Counted from the first letter of the stretch, positions 48,021 to 60,349 are shown. The stretch is DNA of 64,000 nucleotides from Sphingomonas sp. Leaf32 (GCF_001421765.1 NZ_LMLA01000010.1:124001-188000); one strand, 5' to 3'. Translations and numbers: made by a program. Notes: generated from the letters alone by a model not told the origin.

Positions 48021-51000
48021 ATGTCGAACGCCTCCGTCCCCGATCGCTCCGAACCGGGGGAGGCACGGATCGCGGTCGGTCCCCTGGCCGCCGTGCTGGC
48101 TGGCGAGGTCAAGACGCGATCGCTCCTGTTCATCGCGTCGGACGAGATGCGCGCTGCTGCGCTGGCGGAGGTGATGGCAGCCTTTGCACCACAGGCGACG
48201 GTGGTGCATCTGCCCGCCAGCGACGCGTTGCCCGGCGACGACGCGCCCGCTTCCCCCGGCAATGCCGGCGCGCGGGTCGCGGCGCTCAGGCGGTTGCGCA
48301 TCGCCCATGGCGAAGGACACCCGGTCGCCTGCATCACCACGCCCGAGGCGACCGCGCTGCGCATCGCGCCGCCGGGCGATTTCGATGCGGCACCACCGGT
48401 GCTGCGGGTAGGCGACGCCATCGACCTGACCGACCTCGCCGATCGGGCGGAGACGCTGGGCTATGTCCGTGACGACCGCGTCGATGAGCCGGGCGAGGTC
48501 GCGGTGCGCGGCAGCGTGGTCGACATCTTTCCCGCCGATGCCGAACAGCCGATCCGGGTCACGGTCGAGGACGATCGCATCGCGTCGATCCGCAGCTATG
48601 ATCCGGTGACGCAGCGTGGCACTGCCGACCTGTCCGACGTGACGATCGGTCGCGCGGCCGAGCCGGTGTCGGACCGGGGCGTCGCATTGCTCGACCATCT
48701 GCCCGATGCGGCGGTGGCGATGGACGGCGATGCCGGGCGGCGGCGCGACCGCTTCCTCGATCTGGCGCAGGACGCGACCCGTCGTCGGCGGCGCGATGCG
48801 GCGGCGCTGGTGGATGCCGCTGCCTGGGGCGACCTGCTGGCCGGGCGCGAGCGGATCGCGCTTCCCGGCGACGTGACCGAACCGCCCCGTTTCGTTACCG
48901 GCCGCGCCCCGGCCCGCGCGTTCGGCACGTTCGCGCGCGAGGTGTTGGCAGACCAGCGGCTGGTGCTGGCCGGCAGCCCGCGCGATCTGCGCTTCCTGCG
49001 CAACAAGCTGGCAAAACTCGCCCGCACCGAACCGGTGACGATCGGGTCGTGGGAAGAGGCGGCGTGCGCGAAGCCGGGTACGGCGATGCTGTTGACCGCA
49101 CCGCTCGACCGCGGATTCGTGACGGACGGCGTGACGGTGGTGACCGGCGGCGACCTGCTCGGCGGCCGGGCGCGGGGCGACGAACTGGCGGCGGCCAGCG
49201 CCAATCCGCTCTTCGCCGAAGCGGGCGAGCTGCGCATCGGCGACGTGATCGTGCATGAGGATTTCGGCATCGGCTGCATCGCCGGGCTGGAATCGCTGCC
49301 GGGCGAGGCGGCGGGCGACGCCATCGTGCTGACCTATGCCAAGGGGGCACGGCGGCTGGTGCCGGTGATGGAGGCCGACCGCATCTGGCGCTACGGCGCG
49401 GACGGCGATGCGGTGACGCTCGACGCGCTGGACGGGGCGAGCTGGCAGAGGCGGCGCGGCGCGATCGACGCGGCCATCGCCGACAGCGCGCGCGAACTGG
49501 CGGCCATCGCCGCCGAACGGGACAAGCTGCGGGTCGACCCGATCGAGGTCGACATCGCCGCCTATGAACGCTTCGCCGCCGGCTTTCCCTTTACCGAAAC
49601 CCCCGATCAGGCGCGCGCCATCGCCGCTGCCCGCGCCGATCTGGCGGCGGGCAAGCCCATGGACCGGCTGGTGATCGGCGATGTCGGCTATGGCAAGACC
49701 GAGGTGGCGTTGCGCGCCGCCGCCATCGCCGCGCTGTCCGGGCGGCAGGTCGCGATCGCTGCGCCGACGACGGTGCTGGTCCGCCAGCATGTCGAGACGT
49801 TCCGCCGCCGCTTCGAAGGCACGGGGATCGAGGTCGCCGGCCTGTCGCGCCTGTCCGACGCGACCGAGAAGAAGCGGGTGAAGGCCGGCCTCGCCGACGG
49901 ATCGATCGGTGTGGTCGTGGGCACCCAGGCGGTGGCGGGCAAGGGCGTCAGCTATCACGACCTCGCGCTGGTGGTGATCGACGAGGAACAGCGGTTCGGC
50001 GCGAAGGACAAGGCCCGGCTGCGTGACCTCGCCGATCATGTGATGACGCTGTCGGCGACGCCGATCCCGCGCACGCTGCAAAGTGCGTTGATCGGGTTGC
50101 AGCAACTCTCGGTCCTCGCCACCCCGCCGGCACGCCGCCAGCCGATCCGTACCGCCGTGATGGATTTCGACGAGGTGACGGTTCGGACCGCCTTGCTGCG
50201 CGAACGCAGCCGTGGCGGGCAGAGCTTCGTCGTCGTTCCCCGGATCGAGGACATCGCTCCGCTGGAGGCGCGGCTGCGCAAGCTCACCCCCGAACTCGAC
50301 CTGGTGGTCGCGCATGGCAAGATGCCGGCGGCGGAGATCGACGCGGCGATGGTCGGCTTCGCGGCGGGCGAGGGCGACGTGCTGCTGGCGACCAACATCA
50401 TCGAGGCCGGGCTGGATGTGCCGCGCGCCAATACGATGATCGTTCACCATGCCGACCGCTTCGGTCTGTCGCAGCTGCACCAGTTGCGCGGCCGCGTCGG
50501 GCGCGGCGGGCGGCGCGGACAGATATTGCTGCTGACCGATCCCGACCGGTCGATCGCCGAAGCGACGTTGAAGCGGTTGCGCACCTTGCAGGCGTTCGAC
50601 CGGCTGGGCGCGGGCTTTGCGATCAGCGCGCGCGACCTCGACCTGCGCGGCGCGGGCGATCTGGTGGGCGAGGCGCAGGCCGGGCACATGAAGCTGATCG
50701 GCATCGACCTCTACCAATATCTGCTCGGCCGCGCGCTGCGGGCCGAACGTGGCGAGAGCGTCGACCGGGTGACGCCCGAACTCCATGTCGGCATCGCCGG
50801 CTGCCTGCCCGAACGCTGGATACCCGAGGCCGAAGTGCGGCTGATGCTCTATGGCCGGCTGGCACGGATCGAGGCGGAAGGCGCGCTGGACGCGTTCGAA
50901 GAGGAACTGGAAGACCGGTTCGGCGCGCTGCCTGACGAGGCGCGTCTGCTGATCGAACTCGCCCGCGTCCGGTTGCTGGCGCGCGGCGCGGGCGTGACGA

Positions 51001-51167
51001 AGGTAGACGCCGGCCCCGCCGCCATCGCACTGACCCCGCAGCATCGCGGGCACGCGCCCCAAGGGCTGACCGAGAAGAACGGCCGCTGGATCATGCCCGC
51101 GCGGATCGACGATGCCGAGGCGCGACTGGCGAAGGTCGGCGAAGTGCTGGAGGCGATGGCGGCGTAA
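48021..51167 (+). CDS. mfd: Mfd-type transcription-repair coupling factor / SF2 translocase
   Basis: 1048 residues. The N-terminal UvrB-like region is recognisable mainly by VDEPGEVAVRGSVVDIFP near 160. The RNA-polymerase-interaction domain lies near 400-465 (GDVIVHEDFGIG). RecG-like helicase lobes follow with Walker A GDVGYGKTE (Lys559), DEEQRFG (Asp654), SATPIPRT and QLRGRVGRGG, and a TRCF C-terminal domain ends it. It is about 100 residues shorter than E. coli Mfd, mostly in the N-terminal domains, and the usual neighbours recG/sdhE are absent. It may be a second, Mfd-like paralogue rather than the housekeeping copy. Confidence 0.85.
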   Translation: MSNASVPDRSEPGEARIAVGPLAAVLAGEVKTRSLLFIASDEMRAAALAEVMAAFAPQATVVHLPASDALPGDDAPASPGNAGARVAALRRLRIAHGEGHPVACITTPEATALRIAPPGDFDAAPPVLRVGDAIDLTDLADRAETLGYVRDDRVDEPGEVAVRGSVVDIFPADAEQPIRVTVEDDRIASIRSYDPVTQRGTADLSDVTIGRAAEPVSDRGVALLDHLPDAAVAMDGDAGRRRDRFLDLAQDATRRRRRDAAALVDAAAWGDLLAGRERIALPGDVTEPPRFVTGRAPARAFGTFAREVLADQRLVLAGSPRDLRFLRNKLAKLARTEPVTIGSWEEAACAKPGTAMLLTAPLDRGFVTDGVTVVTGGDLLGGRARGDELAAASANPLFAEAGELRIGDVIVHEDFGIGCIAGLESLPGEAAGDAIVLTYAKGARRLVPVMEADRIWRYGADGDAVTLDALDGASWQRRRGAIDAAIADSARELAAIAAERDKLRVDPIEVDIAAYERFAAGFPFTETPDQARAIAAARADLAAGKPMDRLVIGDVGYGKTEVALRAAAIAALSGRQVAIAAPTTVLVRQHVETFRRRFEGTGIEVAGLSRLSDATEKKRVKAGLADGSIGVVVGTQAVAGKGVSYHDLALVVIDEEQRFGAKDKARLRDLADHVMTLSATPIPRTLQSALIGLQQLSVLATPPARRQPIRTAVMDFDEVTVRTALLRERSRGGQSFVVVPRIEDIAPLEARLRKLTPELDLVVAHGKMPAAEIDAAMVGFAAGEGDVLLATNIIEAGLDVPRANTMIVHHADRFGLSQLHQLRGRVGRGGRRGQILLLTDPDRSIAEATLKRLRTLQAFDRLGAGFAISARDLDLRGAGDLVGEAQAGHMKLIGIDLYQYLLGRALRAERGESVDRVTPELHVGIAGCLPERWIPEAEVRLMLYGRLARIEAEGALDAFEEELEDRFGALPDEARLLIELARVRLLARGAGVTKVDAGPAAIALTPQHRGHAPQGLTEKNGRWIMPARIDDAEARLAKVGEVLEAMAA

Positions 51168-51208
51168 CGACGCTGGCGTTGCGCGCGATCCTGCCCGATG
51201 GTGCGGCC

Positions 51209-51973
51209 ATGACGAAAGCGATCTTCATCACCGGCGGCGGGTCGGGCATCGGGCGCGCGGTGGCGCAATTCTTCGCGGGCCGGGGCTGGCGCATCGGTCT
51301 GGCCGACGTGAACGCCGCCGGGCTGGCAGAAACGGCAGCGTTGCTGCCGGACGGGGCTGCGACGTTCATGTTCGACGTAACCGACCGCGCGGCGTGGGAC
51401 GGCCCGCTGGCGACCTTTGCCGGCGGCGGCGGGATCGACGTGGTGTTCAACAATGCCGGTATCGCTTCGGGCGGCATCTTTGCGCAGATGACGGTGGACG
51501 CGATCGAGCGGACCATCGCGGTCAACCTGACCGGTGTGATCCATGGCGCGCACGCGGCACACCGCTATCTCAAGGCCAGCGGGGGGTGCCTGCTCAATAC
51601 CGCATCGGCCGCCGGTATCTATGGCACGGCGGGCGCGGCGGTCTATTCCGCGACCAAGTTCGGGGTACGCGGGTTGACCGAAGCGCTGGACGGCGAATGG
51701 GCGGCGGACGGCATTCGCGTGCGCTCGCTGATGCCCGGCTTCATCAACACGCCGTTGCTCGACGCGTCGCTGGCGGGCACCAATTACAATGTCCGGCAAC
51801 AGGTCCGCGCCGCCGGCCTCGAGTTCACGGCCGTGGAGGTCGTGGCGCAGGCGGCGTGGGAGGCGGTGCAGGGCGACGCGATCCACACACCGGTCGGCCC
51901 GACCGCGAAGCGGATGCGCTTCGCCGCGCGCTGGATGCCGGGTAAGCTCAGGCAGCAGATGCGGCGGCGGTAA
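51209..51973 (+). CDS. Short-chain dehydrogenase/reductase (SDR)
   Basis: 254 residues, classical SDR. The cofactor motif TGGGSGIG is at residues 8-15 and the NNAG strand is near 88. Catalytic Ser lies in NTASAAG and the YSATK motif gives Tyr and Lys near 148-152. Substrate unknown; related proteins are often annotated as SDR oxidoreductases acting on 3-oxoacyl or hydroxyl substrates. It follows the Mfd-type gene by 41 bases. Confidence 0.9.
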   Translation: MTKAIFITGGGSGIGRAVAQFFAGRGWRIGLADVNAAGLAETAALLPDGAATFMFDVTDRAAWDGPLATFAGGGGIDVVFNNAGIASGGIFAQMTVDAIERTIAVNLTGVIHGAHAAHRYLKASGGCLLNTASAAGIYGTAGAAVYSATKFGVRGLTEALDGEWAADGIRVRSLMPGFINTPLLDASLAGTNYNVRQQVRAAGLEFTAVEVVAQAAWEAVQGDAIHTPVGPTAKRMRFAARWMPGKLRQQMRRR

Positions 51974-52022
51974 CGCGTCACTGCGTCGTCATCGCCGCCT
52001 GCGCGGGAATGACGAATCCCGT

Positions 52023-52310
52023 CTATTCCACCAGCGCGTCGATCGCCTGCGCCATGTCGATGTCGCGGTCGGACAGCCCGCCCGCGTCGTGGGTGGTTAG
52101 CAATATGTCGACCCGATTGTAGACGTTCGACCATTCGGGATGATGGTCGGCCTTCTCCGCCAGCAACGCGACCTGCGTCATGAACGCGAACGCCTGGCTG
52201 AAATTGTCGAAGGTGAAGCTGCGAACGATGGCGTCGCGGCTGGGGTCGTGATCCCAGTCGGGCAGGCCGTCCAGCGCGTCGACGCGCTCTGCCTGGCTCA
52301 GCGGTTCCAT
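52023..52310 (-). CDS. phhB: 4a-hydroxytetrahydrobiopterin dehydratase
   Basis: 95 residues, the full family length. The signature [28 protein letters not shown] contains the active-site His pair and the conserved Pro-Glu-Trp. It dehydrates pterin-4a-carbinolamine to recycle the tetrahydropterin cofactor of phenylalanine hydroxylase, or acts in Moco-related pterin metabolism. AGGGAGGG lies just before the ATG. Confidence 0.95.
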   Translation of the reverse strand: MEPLSQAERVDALDGLPDWDHDPSRDAIVRSFTFDNFSQAFAFMTQVALLAEKADHHPEWSNVYNRVDILLTTHDAGGLSDRDIDMAQAIDALVE

Positions 52311-52355
52311 CGTCCCTCCCTTGTCTCTCGATGGCGAAGGCCTATTGCTTGGCGG

Positions 52356-52751
52356 ATGTCCGATCAAGCGCGAAACGCCCCGAGTGCCCAAGAGATCGAA
52401 GCGCTGGCCCGCGCCGCGCTGGCGCGCATTCCCGAACCCTTTGCCGGCCACCTGTCCGACATCGTGCTGCTGGTCGAGGAGTTCGCCGATGACGAGACAT
52501 TGGCGGCGATGGAGATGGAGCCGTACGAGCTGACCGGCCTGTACCATGGCAGCCCGGTGGGTGAGAAATCGGCGTTCGACGGGATGCGCCTGCCCGACCG
52601 CATCCATCTGTACCGGCAACCGCTATTGGCCGAATGGTGCGAGACCGGCGTCGATCTGGGCGACCTGATCCGCCATGTCGTGGTGCATGAGGTGGGCCAT
52701 CATTTCGGCCTGTCCGACGACGACATGCACGCGCTGGAAGACGCCGATTGA
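52356..52751 (+). CDS. Zincin-like metallopeptidase family protein
   Basis: 131 residues of the small single-domain zincin family (DUF1025 type). The motif [16 protein letters not shown] (His111, Glu112, His115) gives the HExxH zinc site, and IHLYRQPLL is the preceding strand. Substrate unknown. Its stop codon overlaps the TTG start of ccmA, so the genes are coupled, although no functional link to haem export is known. Confidence 0.88.
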   Translation: MSDQARNAPSAQEIEALARAALARIPEPFAGHLSDIVLLVEEFADDETLAAMEMEPYELTGLYHGSPVGEKSAFDGMRLPDRIHLYRQPLLAEWCETGVDLGDLIRHVVVHEVGHHFGLSDDDMHALEDAD

Positions 52752-53311
52752 TCCTGTCCTTCGCCGAAGTGACGGGCGCGCGGGGGGGGCGGGTGCTGTT
52801 CCGCGACCTGTCGTTCGATCTGGGTGCGGGCGAGGCATTGTGGGTGCAGGGGCCGAACGGCGTCGGTAAATCGACCCTGGTGCGGATCGCGGCGGGTCTG
52901 TTGCCGCCCGCCGCCGGCAGCGTCACGCGCAACGGCGCGGTCGCGCTGCTGGCCGAGGCGGCGGCGCTGGACACATCGGCGACGCTGGGCGCGGCGCTCG
53001 ATTTCTGGGCGGGGCTGGACGGCGCGCGCGACCGGTTGCCGGCGGCGCTGACGGCGATGGCGATCGAAACGCTGGCCGATGTGCCGGTCAGGATGTTGTC
53101 GACCGGTCAGAAGCGCCGCGCCGCCATCGCCCGCGTGATCGCCAGCGGCGCGCCGCTCTGGCTGGTCGACGAACCCGCCAACGGGCTGGACGCTGCCTCG
53201 CTCGACCGGCTGGAGTCGGCGATCGCCGCCCATCGCGGCGGCGGCGGCGCGGTGCTGGTTGCCAGCCATGTGGCCGTGGCGTTGCCGGCCGCAAAGATCG
53301 TGGCGCTATGA
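52748..53311 (+). CDS. ccmA: Haem exporter ATP-binding protein CcmA
   Basis: 187 residues, ABC ATPase: Walker A GPNGVGKST (35-43), signature LSTGQKRR (117-124), Walker B WLVDEPANGLD (138-148). With CcmB it forms the ABC component of cytochrome c maturation system I, driving release of haem-loaded CcmE. The start is a TTG overlapping the stop of the metallopeptidase gene (TTGA), which is unusual but the only start that keeps the family N-terminus. ATGA overlap with ccmB. Confidence 0.92.
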   Translation: MILSFAEVTGARGGRVLFRDLSFDLGAGEALWVQGPNGVGKSTLVRIAAGLLPPAAGSVTRNGAVALLAEAAALDTSATLGAALDFWAGLDGARDRLPAALTAMAIETLADVPVRMLSTGQKRRAAIARVIASGAPLWLVDEPANGLDAASLDRLESAIAAHRGGGGAVLVASHVAVALPAAKIVAL

Positions 53312-53943
53312 TCGCGCTGATCGCCCGGGAACTGCGCATCGCGTGGACCGGCGGCGGGCTGCTGCTGCCGATCGCCTTCTTCCTGCTGGTCGCAACGCTG
53401 TTTCCCTTTGCGATCGGTCCCGATGCGGCGCTGCTGGCGCGGATCGGCGGCGGGGTGGCGTGGGCGGCGGCGCTGCTGGCGGCGCTGCTGCCGCTCGACC
53501 GGCTGATCGCGCCCGATATGGAGGCAGGGGTGATCGATCAGCTGAGCTTACGCGGATGGAGCGAGGCGAGCATCGCGGCGGCCAAGACCATCGGCCACTG
53601 GCTGGGGTTCGCGCCTGCCGTCATGGTCGCGGGCGCGCTGTCGGCGGCGTTGCTCGGGATGGACGGGGCGACGCTGATCGCGCTGGAGATCGGGCTGCTG
53701 CTCGGTACGCCGGGGCTGGCGGCGTTGGGAGTCGCGACGGCGGCGCTCACCGCCGGCCTGCGCGGCGGCGGGGCGGTGGCGGGGCTGGTGATGCTGCCGA
53801 TGGCGCTGCCGCTGGTGATCTTCGGGGCGGGGGGGCTGGACGGCGGGGCCGGGGCGGTGAAGCTGCTGGCCGCGACCAGCCTGTTACTGTGTGTCGGCGG
53901 GCCGGTGGTGGCGGGCATGGCGATGCGGATCGGGCGTAGCTAG
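53308..53943 (+). CDS. ccmB: Haem exporter membrane protein CcmB
   Basis: 211 residues with six hydrophobic helices. Family marks are RELRIAWTGGGLLLPIAFFLL at the N-terminus and the FAIGPDAALLARIGGGVAWAAALLAALLPLDR stretch. It is the membrane partner of CcmA. The genes for CcmC, D, E, F, G and H do not follow; an inverted repeat and convergent genes come next. Confidence 0.92.
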   Translation: MIALIARELRIAWTGGGLLLPIAFFLLVATLFPFAIGPDAALLARIGGGVAWAAALLAALLPLDRLIAPDMEAGVIDQLSLRGWSEASIAAAKTIGHWLGFAPAVMVAGALSAALLGMDGATLIALEIGLLLGTPGLAALGVATAALTAGLRGGGAVAGLVMLPMALPLVIFGAGGLDGGAGAVKLLAATSLLLCVGGPVVAGMAMRIGRS

Positions 53944-53998
53944 GGCCGATCGACCTTGCGCCATTCCCGGTATCGCTCTCGAGCGAGAGGGGCTATCC

Positions 53999-54033
53999 TT
54001 TCGTCACCCCGGAACCAGTCCGGGGTGACGAAG
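53999..54033. repeat. Palindromic REP-like element, CACCCCGGA family
   Basis: CTTTCGTCACCCCGGA and TCCGGGGTGACGAAG are near-perfect inverted arms around a 5-base loop. It is the same core as the arms at 33258-33372. It lies between the convergent ccmB and DUF1501 genes and might act as a bidirectional terminator, though without a T-tract. Confidence 0.8.
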
Positions 54034-54075
54034 CGGGCAGAAGCGCGGGATGGCTCCCGCTTCCCCCCCTTGACC

Positions 54076-55464
54076 TCAGACGAAGCCCTGCGACCAGGTG
54101 GCTTTGTCGTAATTGCCGATATTGGGCAGCACCGTCGTCAGGTCGCCGTCCGACACCCCGAACCAGCGCGCCATGGTTGACGAATATTGGTCGACCGACA
54201 TGGTCGGGATCAGCCGCCCCTGGCCCACATCGTCGCTGGTGTTGTGGCCGATCGCCGGGGGCGTGCCGTAGAAGCGCTTGCCCTTTACCGCGCCGCCCAT
54301 GACAAAATGCATCGATCCCCAGCCATGATCGACGCCATTGCCGTTCGACGCCAGCGTCCGGCCGAAATCGGAACCGGTGAAGGTCGTCACCTTGTCCGCC
54401 ACGCCCAGCGCGGCGGTGGTGTCATGGAATGCCCGCATCGCGGTGGCTAGGCGGCCGAGCAGGGTCGGCTGGATCGTCGCCAGATTGTCGTGCAGGTCGA
54501 AGCTGCCGGTCGACACGAAGAATACCTGCCGCTTGACGCCCAGCTCGGCAGAAATGGCGATCATCCGCGCGACCATGCGCAGCTGGTCGGCCAGCGGATT
54601 GCCGGTGGGGAACAGGGTGAACTGCGATTCGGGCGCACCGGCCAGCAGATTGGCGAGCTGCGCCTGCGTGTCCATCGCCCGCTTGTTCACCCGCGCATAT
54701 TCGGTCGCGAACATATGCGGGTTGGTTTCGGTCATCATCTGGCGCAGCGCCGCCGCCGCGGCGCTGGACCCGTAGAGCGATGTCGCCCCGCGCAGCAGCG
54801 ACACCGGCCCGCCGGTGCCGACATTATACTGGATCGCCTGCCGCCCGGTCAGGAAGACCGCGTTGCCCGTCGCGTTGATGCAGGTCATCATCGCCGACCC
54901 GTTGCCCGCCTGATACAGGTCGCCGATCCGCCCGCCCCAGCCCGACACCGCGCCTTCGGGGCTGGATGCCTGGAAAAAGCTTTGCTGATCGTTGTGGCTG
55001 AACAGCTTCGGAGGCAGGCGCACCGACTTGTTCAGATATTGCGTGCGCGTCGTCGGCTGGATCAGCGTGCCGACATTCAGCGCGACGGCCAAACGGCCGG
55101 CATCGAACAGCGGGTTGAGCGGGGCCATCACCGGGGCCATGGCATAGGCCCGCCCGCCGAGATCCGCGCCGGTCAGCGCGGTTGCCTGCAACGCGTCGCG
55201 TCCCAGCGCCAGCGTGCCACGCGCGGCGGCGTACAGCGCGTGCGACGCCGGGTCATAGGGGACCAGCGTGTTGTAGTGATCGTTCCCGCCCTGCAGGAAC
55301 ACGCACACCAGTGCCTTGTAATCGGTGGCGGTGGCCGCCGCCGCTTCGCCGATCGCACCCAATGTCGTGGCGAAGGGCGCGGCGACGCCCGCGACGCCCA
55401 GCGCGGCGGTGCGTTGCAGAAAGGCACGGCGGGATGCGTCGCGCAGGATCGTCGGAGCGTTCAT
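54076..55464 (-). CDS. DUF1501 secreted protein
   Basis: 462 residues. A Tat signal RRAFLQRTAALGVAG is followed by the DUF1501 fold (alkaline-phosphatase/sulfatase-like): LVCVFLQGGNDHYNTLVPYD, DQQSFFQASSP, and the C-terminal TGSDFGRTLASNGNGVDHGWGSMHFVMGG. The conserved Asp/His residues of the metal site are visible. It is always found downstream of a DUF1800 gene, as here (ATGA overlap). The pair is widely distributed but functionally uncharacterised; probably periplasmic. Confidence 0.9.
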   Translation of the reverse strand: MNAPTILRDASRRAFLQRTAALGVAGVAAPFATTLGAIGEAAAATATDYKALVCVFLQGGNDHYNTLVPYDPASHALYAAARGTLALGRDALQATALTGADLGGRAYAMAPVMAPLNPLFDAGRLAVALNVGTLIQPTTRTQYLNKSVRLPPKLFSHNDQQSFFQASSPEGAVSGWGGRIGDLYQAGNGSAMMTCINATGNAVFLTGRQAIQYNVGTGGPVSLLRGATSLYGSSAAAAALRQMMTETNPHMFATEYARVNKRAMDTQAQLANLLAGAPESQFTLFPTGNPLADQLRMVARMIAISAELGVKRQVFFVSTGSFDLHDNLATIQPTLLGRLATAMRAFHDTTAALGVADKVTTFTGSDFGRTLASNGNGVDHGWGSMHFVMGGAVKGKRFYGTPPAIGHNTSDDVGQGRLIPTMSVDQYSSTMARWFGVSDGDLTTVLPNIGNYDKATWSQGFV

Positions 55465-57227
55465 TTCAGCACCAGATAGTCGGGCGAGGCGAGGGTCAGC
55501 AGGATCGCGATCCCCGTGCGGTTCAAGGTGGCGTTGGTCGCGGTCAGCGGGATGCTGTCGACGGCGGCGCGGATCGCGGTCACCGTGGCGCTGCGCAACT
55601 GTCCGGCCGCCAGGATCAGGTTGACCTCGTCGACCAGCTTTTTGCTGTCCGATGCCAGTTCCATCATCGGCGCATAATCGGCCTTCACGTCGCCGGTGCC
55701 GCCGCCGACCAGCGACTGCATGTAGTTCACATAGGCGATGTTGGTCTGTTCGCTGGCGATCTGGAACTCGGGCGCGGTCATCCCCGCCTGCGCCATCGCC
55801 GTACCGGGCGGGGCATAGCCCGGCCGCAGGAAGCCAAAGACGCTGGGCGCGCGGCCGATCGACTGGCCCAGGCGCTGGGTCGTGTTGGTCGTGTCGCCGA
55901 TCGCCCACGCGTCGCTGGGCGACGTCACGCCGAAGGCGCGCGCCCAGTTGGTCAGCCGCTGCACCGGATCGCGCAACCGCCCGGCGGTCGTGCTGGCCAG
56001 TGCCGCCGCTCCGTCACGGGCTTCGGGATCGAGCAGGATCGCGCGGATCACCGCCTTCATGTCGCCGCGCACGCCACTGCCGTTATTGGCGAAGGCGGCG
56101 GCGACGCGGCCGACATAGGCGCGGCTGGGATTGGAGGTCACCATCCGCTGGATCAGCTGCTTCGACACGAACGGCGCGACGTTGGGATGGCGGAACAGGA
56201 TGTCGAGCGCGCCGTCGACCGCCGCGAACCCGCCGCCCGATACCGTGCCGCCCAGGAAGCTGGCCGATCCGGTTTCGTTGGCCGACGCGGTGATGACCAG
56301 CGGCAGCCGCATCCGGTCGGGCGTGGTGTTGTCGTTGTTCGCCAGATTGAACCCGGTAAATACGCGGGCCAGTTGCGACACGTCGTCCTGGGTATAGGTT
56401 TCCAGCGGCACACCGTTCGACGTGCGCACCGTGCCATCCTGTTCGAGCTGATAGACGCCGAGCGTGAAGAGCTGCATCAGTTCGCGGGCGTAATTCTCGT
56501 CCGGCATCTGCCCGGTCGAGGCATTGGCCTTGCGGCTGCCGATGAAGCTCAGGAACGATCCCATCGCCGCGTTGCGGGTCATCGCGCCCATCAGGTCGCG
56601 ATAATTGCCGAACGCATGGTCGAGCAGCAGGTCGTTATACGCCGCCATCGCAAAGGCGCGCCACGACAGGTTGATGCCGTTGATGCCGATGACGAGGAAG
56701 TCGAGCAGCGCCAGCGCGACCCGCTGACGCAGTGTATCGCCACCGGCGATCGCCTGCCGCCAGACGCTGGGGTCATAGCCGTTCTGGCCGTTGATATTGT
56801 TGTTGTTCGTGGCGTCGTTGTAATTTTTCGACACCAGCCAGTCCCAATGGCTCGTGTCGCGGGGGCGGGCGAACTGCGCGTCGATCCAGCCGGCGATGCC
56901 CGTATTGAGTACGGCGTCGATCGCGGTGCGGTTGGCGCCCATCGTGGCCTGCGCCAGAAAACGGCTCGCCCCTTGCGCGTTCAGAACGGCGACGGTCGGG
57001 GTGGGGCTGGGCGTGGGGGTCGGCGTCGGTGCAGGGGCGGGAACCGATACGAGGCCACCGCCGCTACCGCTGCCGCCGCCCGAATCACATGCTGCCAGCA
57101 GGACTGCGGCACCGAGGACGCCATGGGTTTCGAGCCGGCGCCGATCGGTCGGCGTCGATCGCGCCTCCGGTTCCGCGTGGATCGTCATCACGTCGCTGTC
57201 GTCGATGCTCGACGAGTCTTCCACCAT
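55461..57227 (-). CDS. DUF1800 protein with Pro/Thr linker
   Basis: 588 residues. The N-terminus is long; a hydrophobic helix with LLAAC (about 43-47) resembles a displaced lipobox and is followed by a Gly/Ser run and a PTPTPSPTPT linker (about 60-78). The DUF1800 domain starts with AQGASRFLAQATMGANRTAIDAVL and continues with MPDENYARELMQLFTLG. ATG 57227 has AGGGGAA six bases upstream. An export or membrane-anchor role is suggested by the leader. Co-translated with DUF1501. Confidence 0.88.
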   Translation of the reverse strand: MVEDSSSIDDSDVMTIHAEPEARSTPTDRRRLETHGVLGAAVLLAACDSGGGSGSGGGLVSVPAPAPTPTPTPSPTPTVAVLNAQGASRFLAQATMGANRTAIDAVLNTGIAGWIDAQFARPRDTSHWDWLVSKNYNDATNNNNINGQNGYDPSVWRQAIAGGDTLRQRVALALLDFLVIGINGINLSWRAFAMAAYNDLLLDHAFGNYRDLMGAMTRNAAMGSFLSFIGSRKANASTGQMPDENYARELMQLFTLGVYQLEQDGTVRTSNGVPLETYTQDDVSQLARVFTGFNLANNDNTTPDRMRLPLVITASANETGSASFLGGTVSGGGFAAVDGALDILFRHPNVAPFVSKQLIQRMVTSNPSRAYVGRVAAAFANNGSGVRGDMKAVIRAILLDPEARDGAAALASTTAGRLRDPVQRLTNWARAFGVTSPSDAWAIGDTTNTTQRLGQSIGRAPSVFGFLRPGYAPPGTAMAQAGMTAPEFQIASEQTNIAYVNYMQSLVGGGTGDVKADYAPMMELASDSKKLVDEVNLILAAGQLRSATVTAIRAAVDSIPLTATNATLNRTGIAILLTLASPDYLVLK

Positions 57228-57436
57228 CGGTATTCCCCTACGCACCGCTACACTGGTGCCCGGGGCCAATATGACAGCAGAATGCTTAACGAAATGATTA
57301 CATTGCGAATAGCGCGCCAAAACGCGATGAATCCAAGTTGGTTCCCAAGATGTTGCAAATAATCATTACGGTGTCGTATTGATCGATCCCTGTCGCAAAT
57401 CGATCTGTGCCGCTCCGGCCGGTCGCTGCACTTGAC

Positions 57437-57470
57437 GCAAAAACGCCCCGGATCGCTCCGGGGCGTTTCT
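57437..57470 (-). terminator. Rho-independent terminator of ctaCD
   Basis: On the minus strand AAACGCCCCGGA and TCCGGGGCGTTT pair perfectly over 12 bp around a 4-base loop (57441-57452 and 57457-57468) and run into TTTTTGC. It lies about 25 bases beyond the ctaD stop codon. Confidence 0.88.
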
Positions 57471-57492
57471 GGTTGGTCGGGATTTCCGGCGA

Positions 57493-60349
<2,857 letters not shown>

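Noticed and set aside
47892..51062. A 1056-codon open frame antisense to the Mfd-type gene
   Set aside because: Shadow of the sense gene; no domains and no ribosome-binding site.
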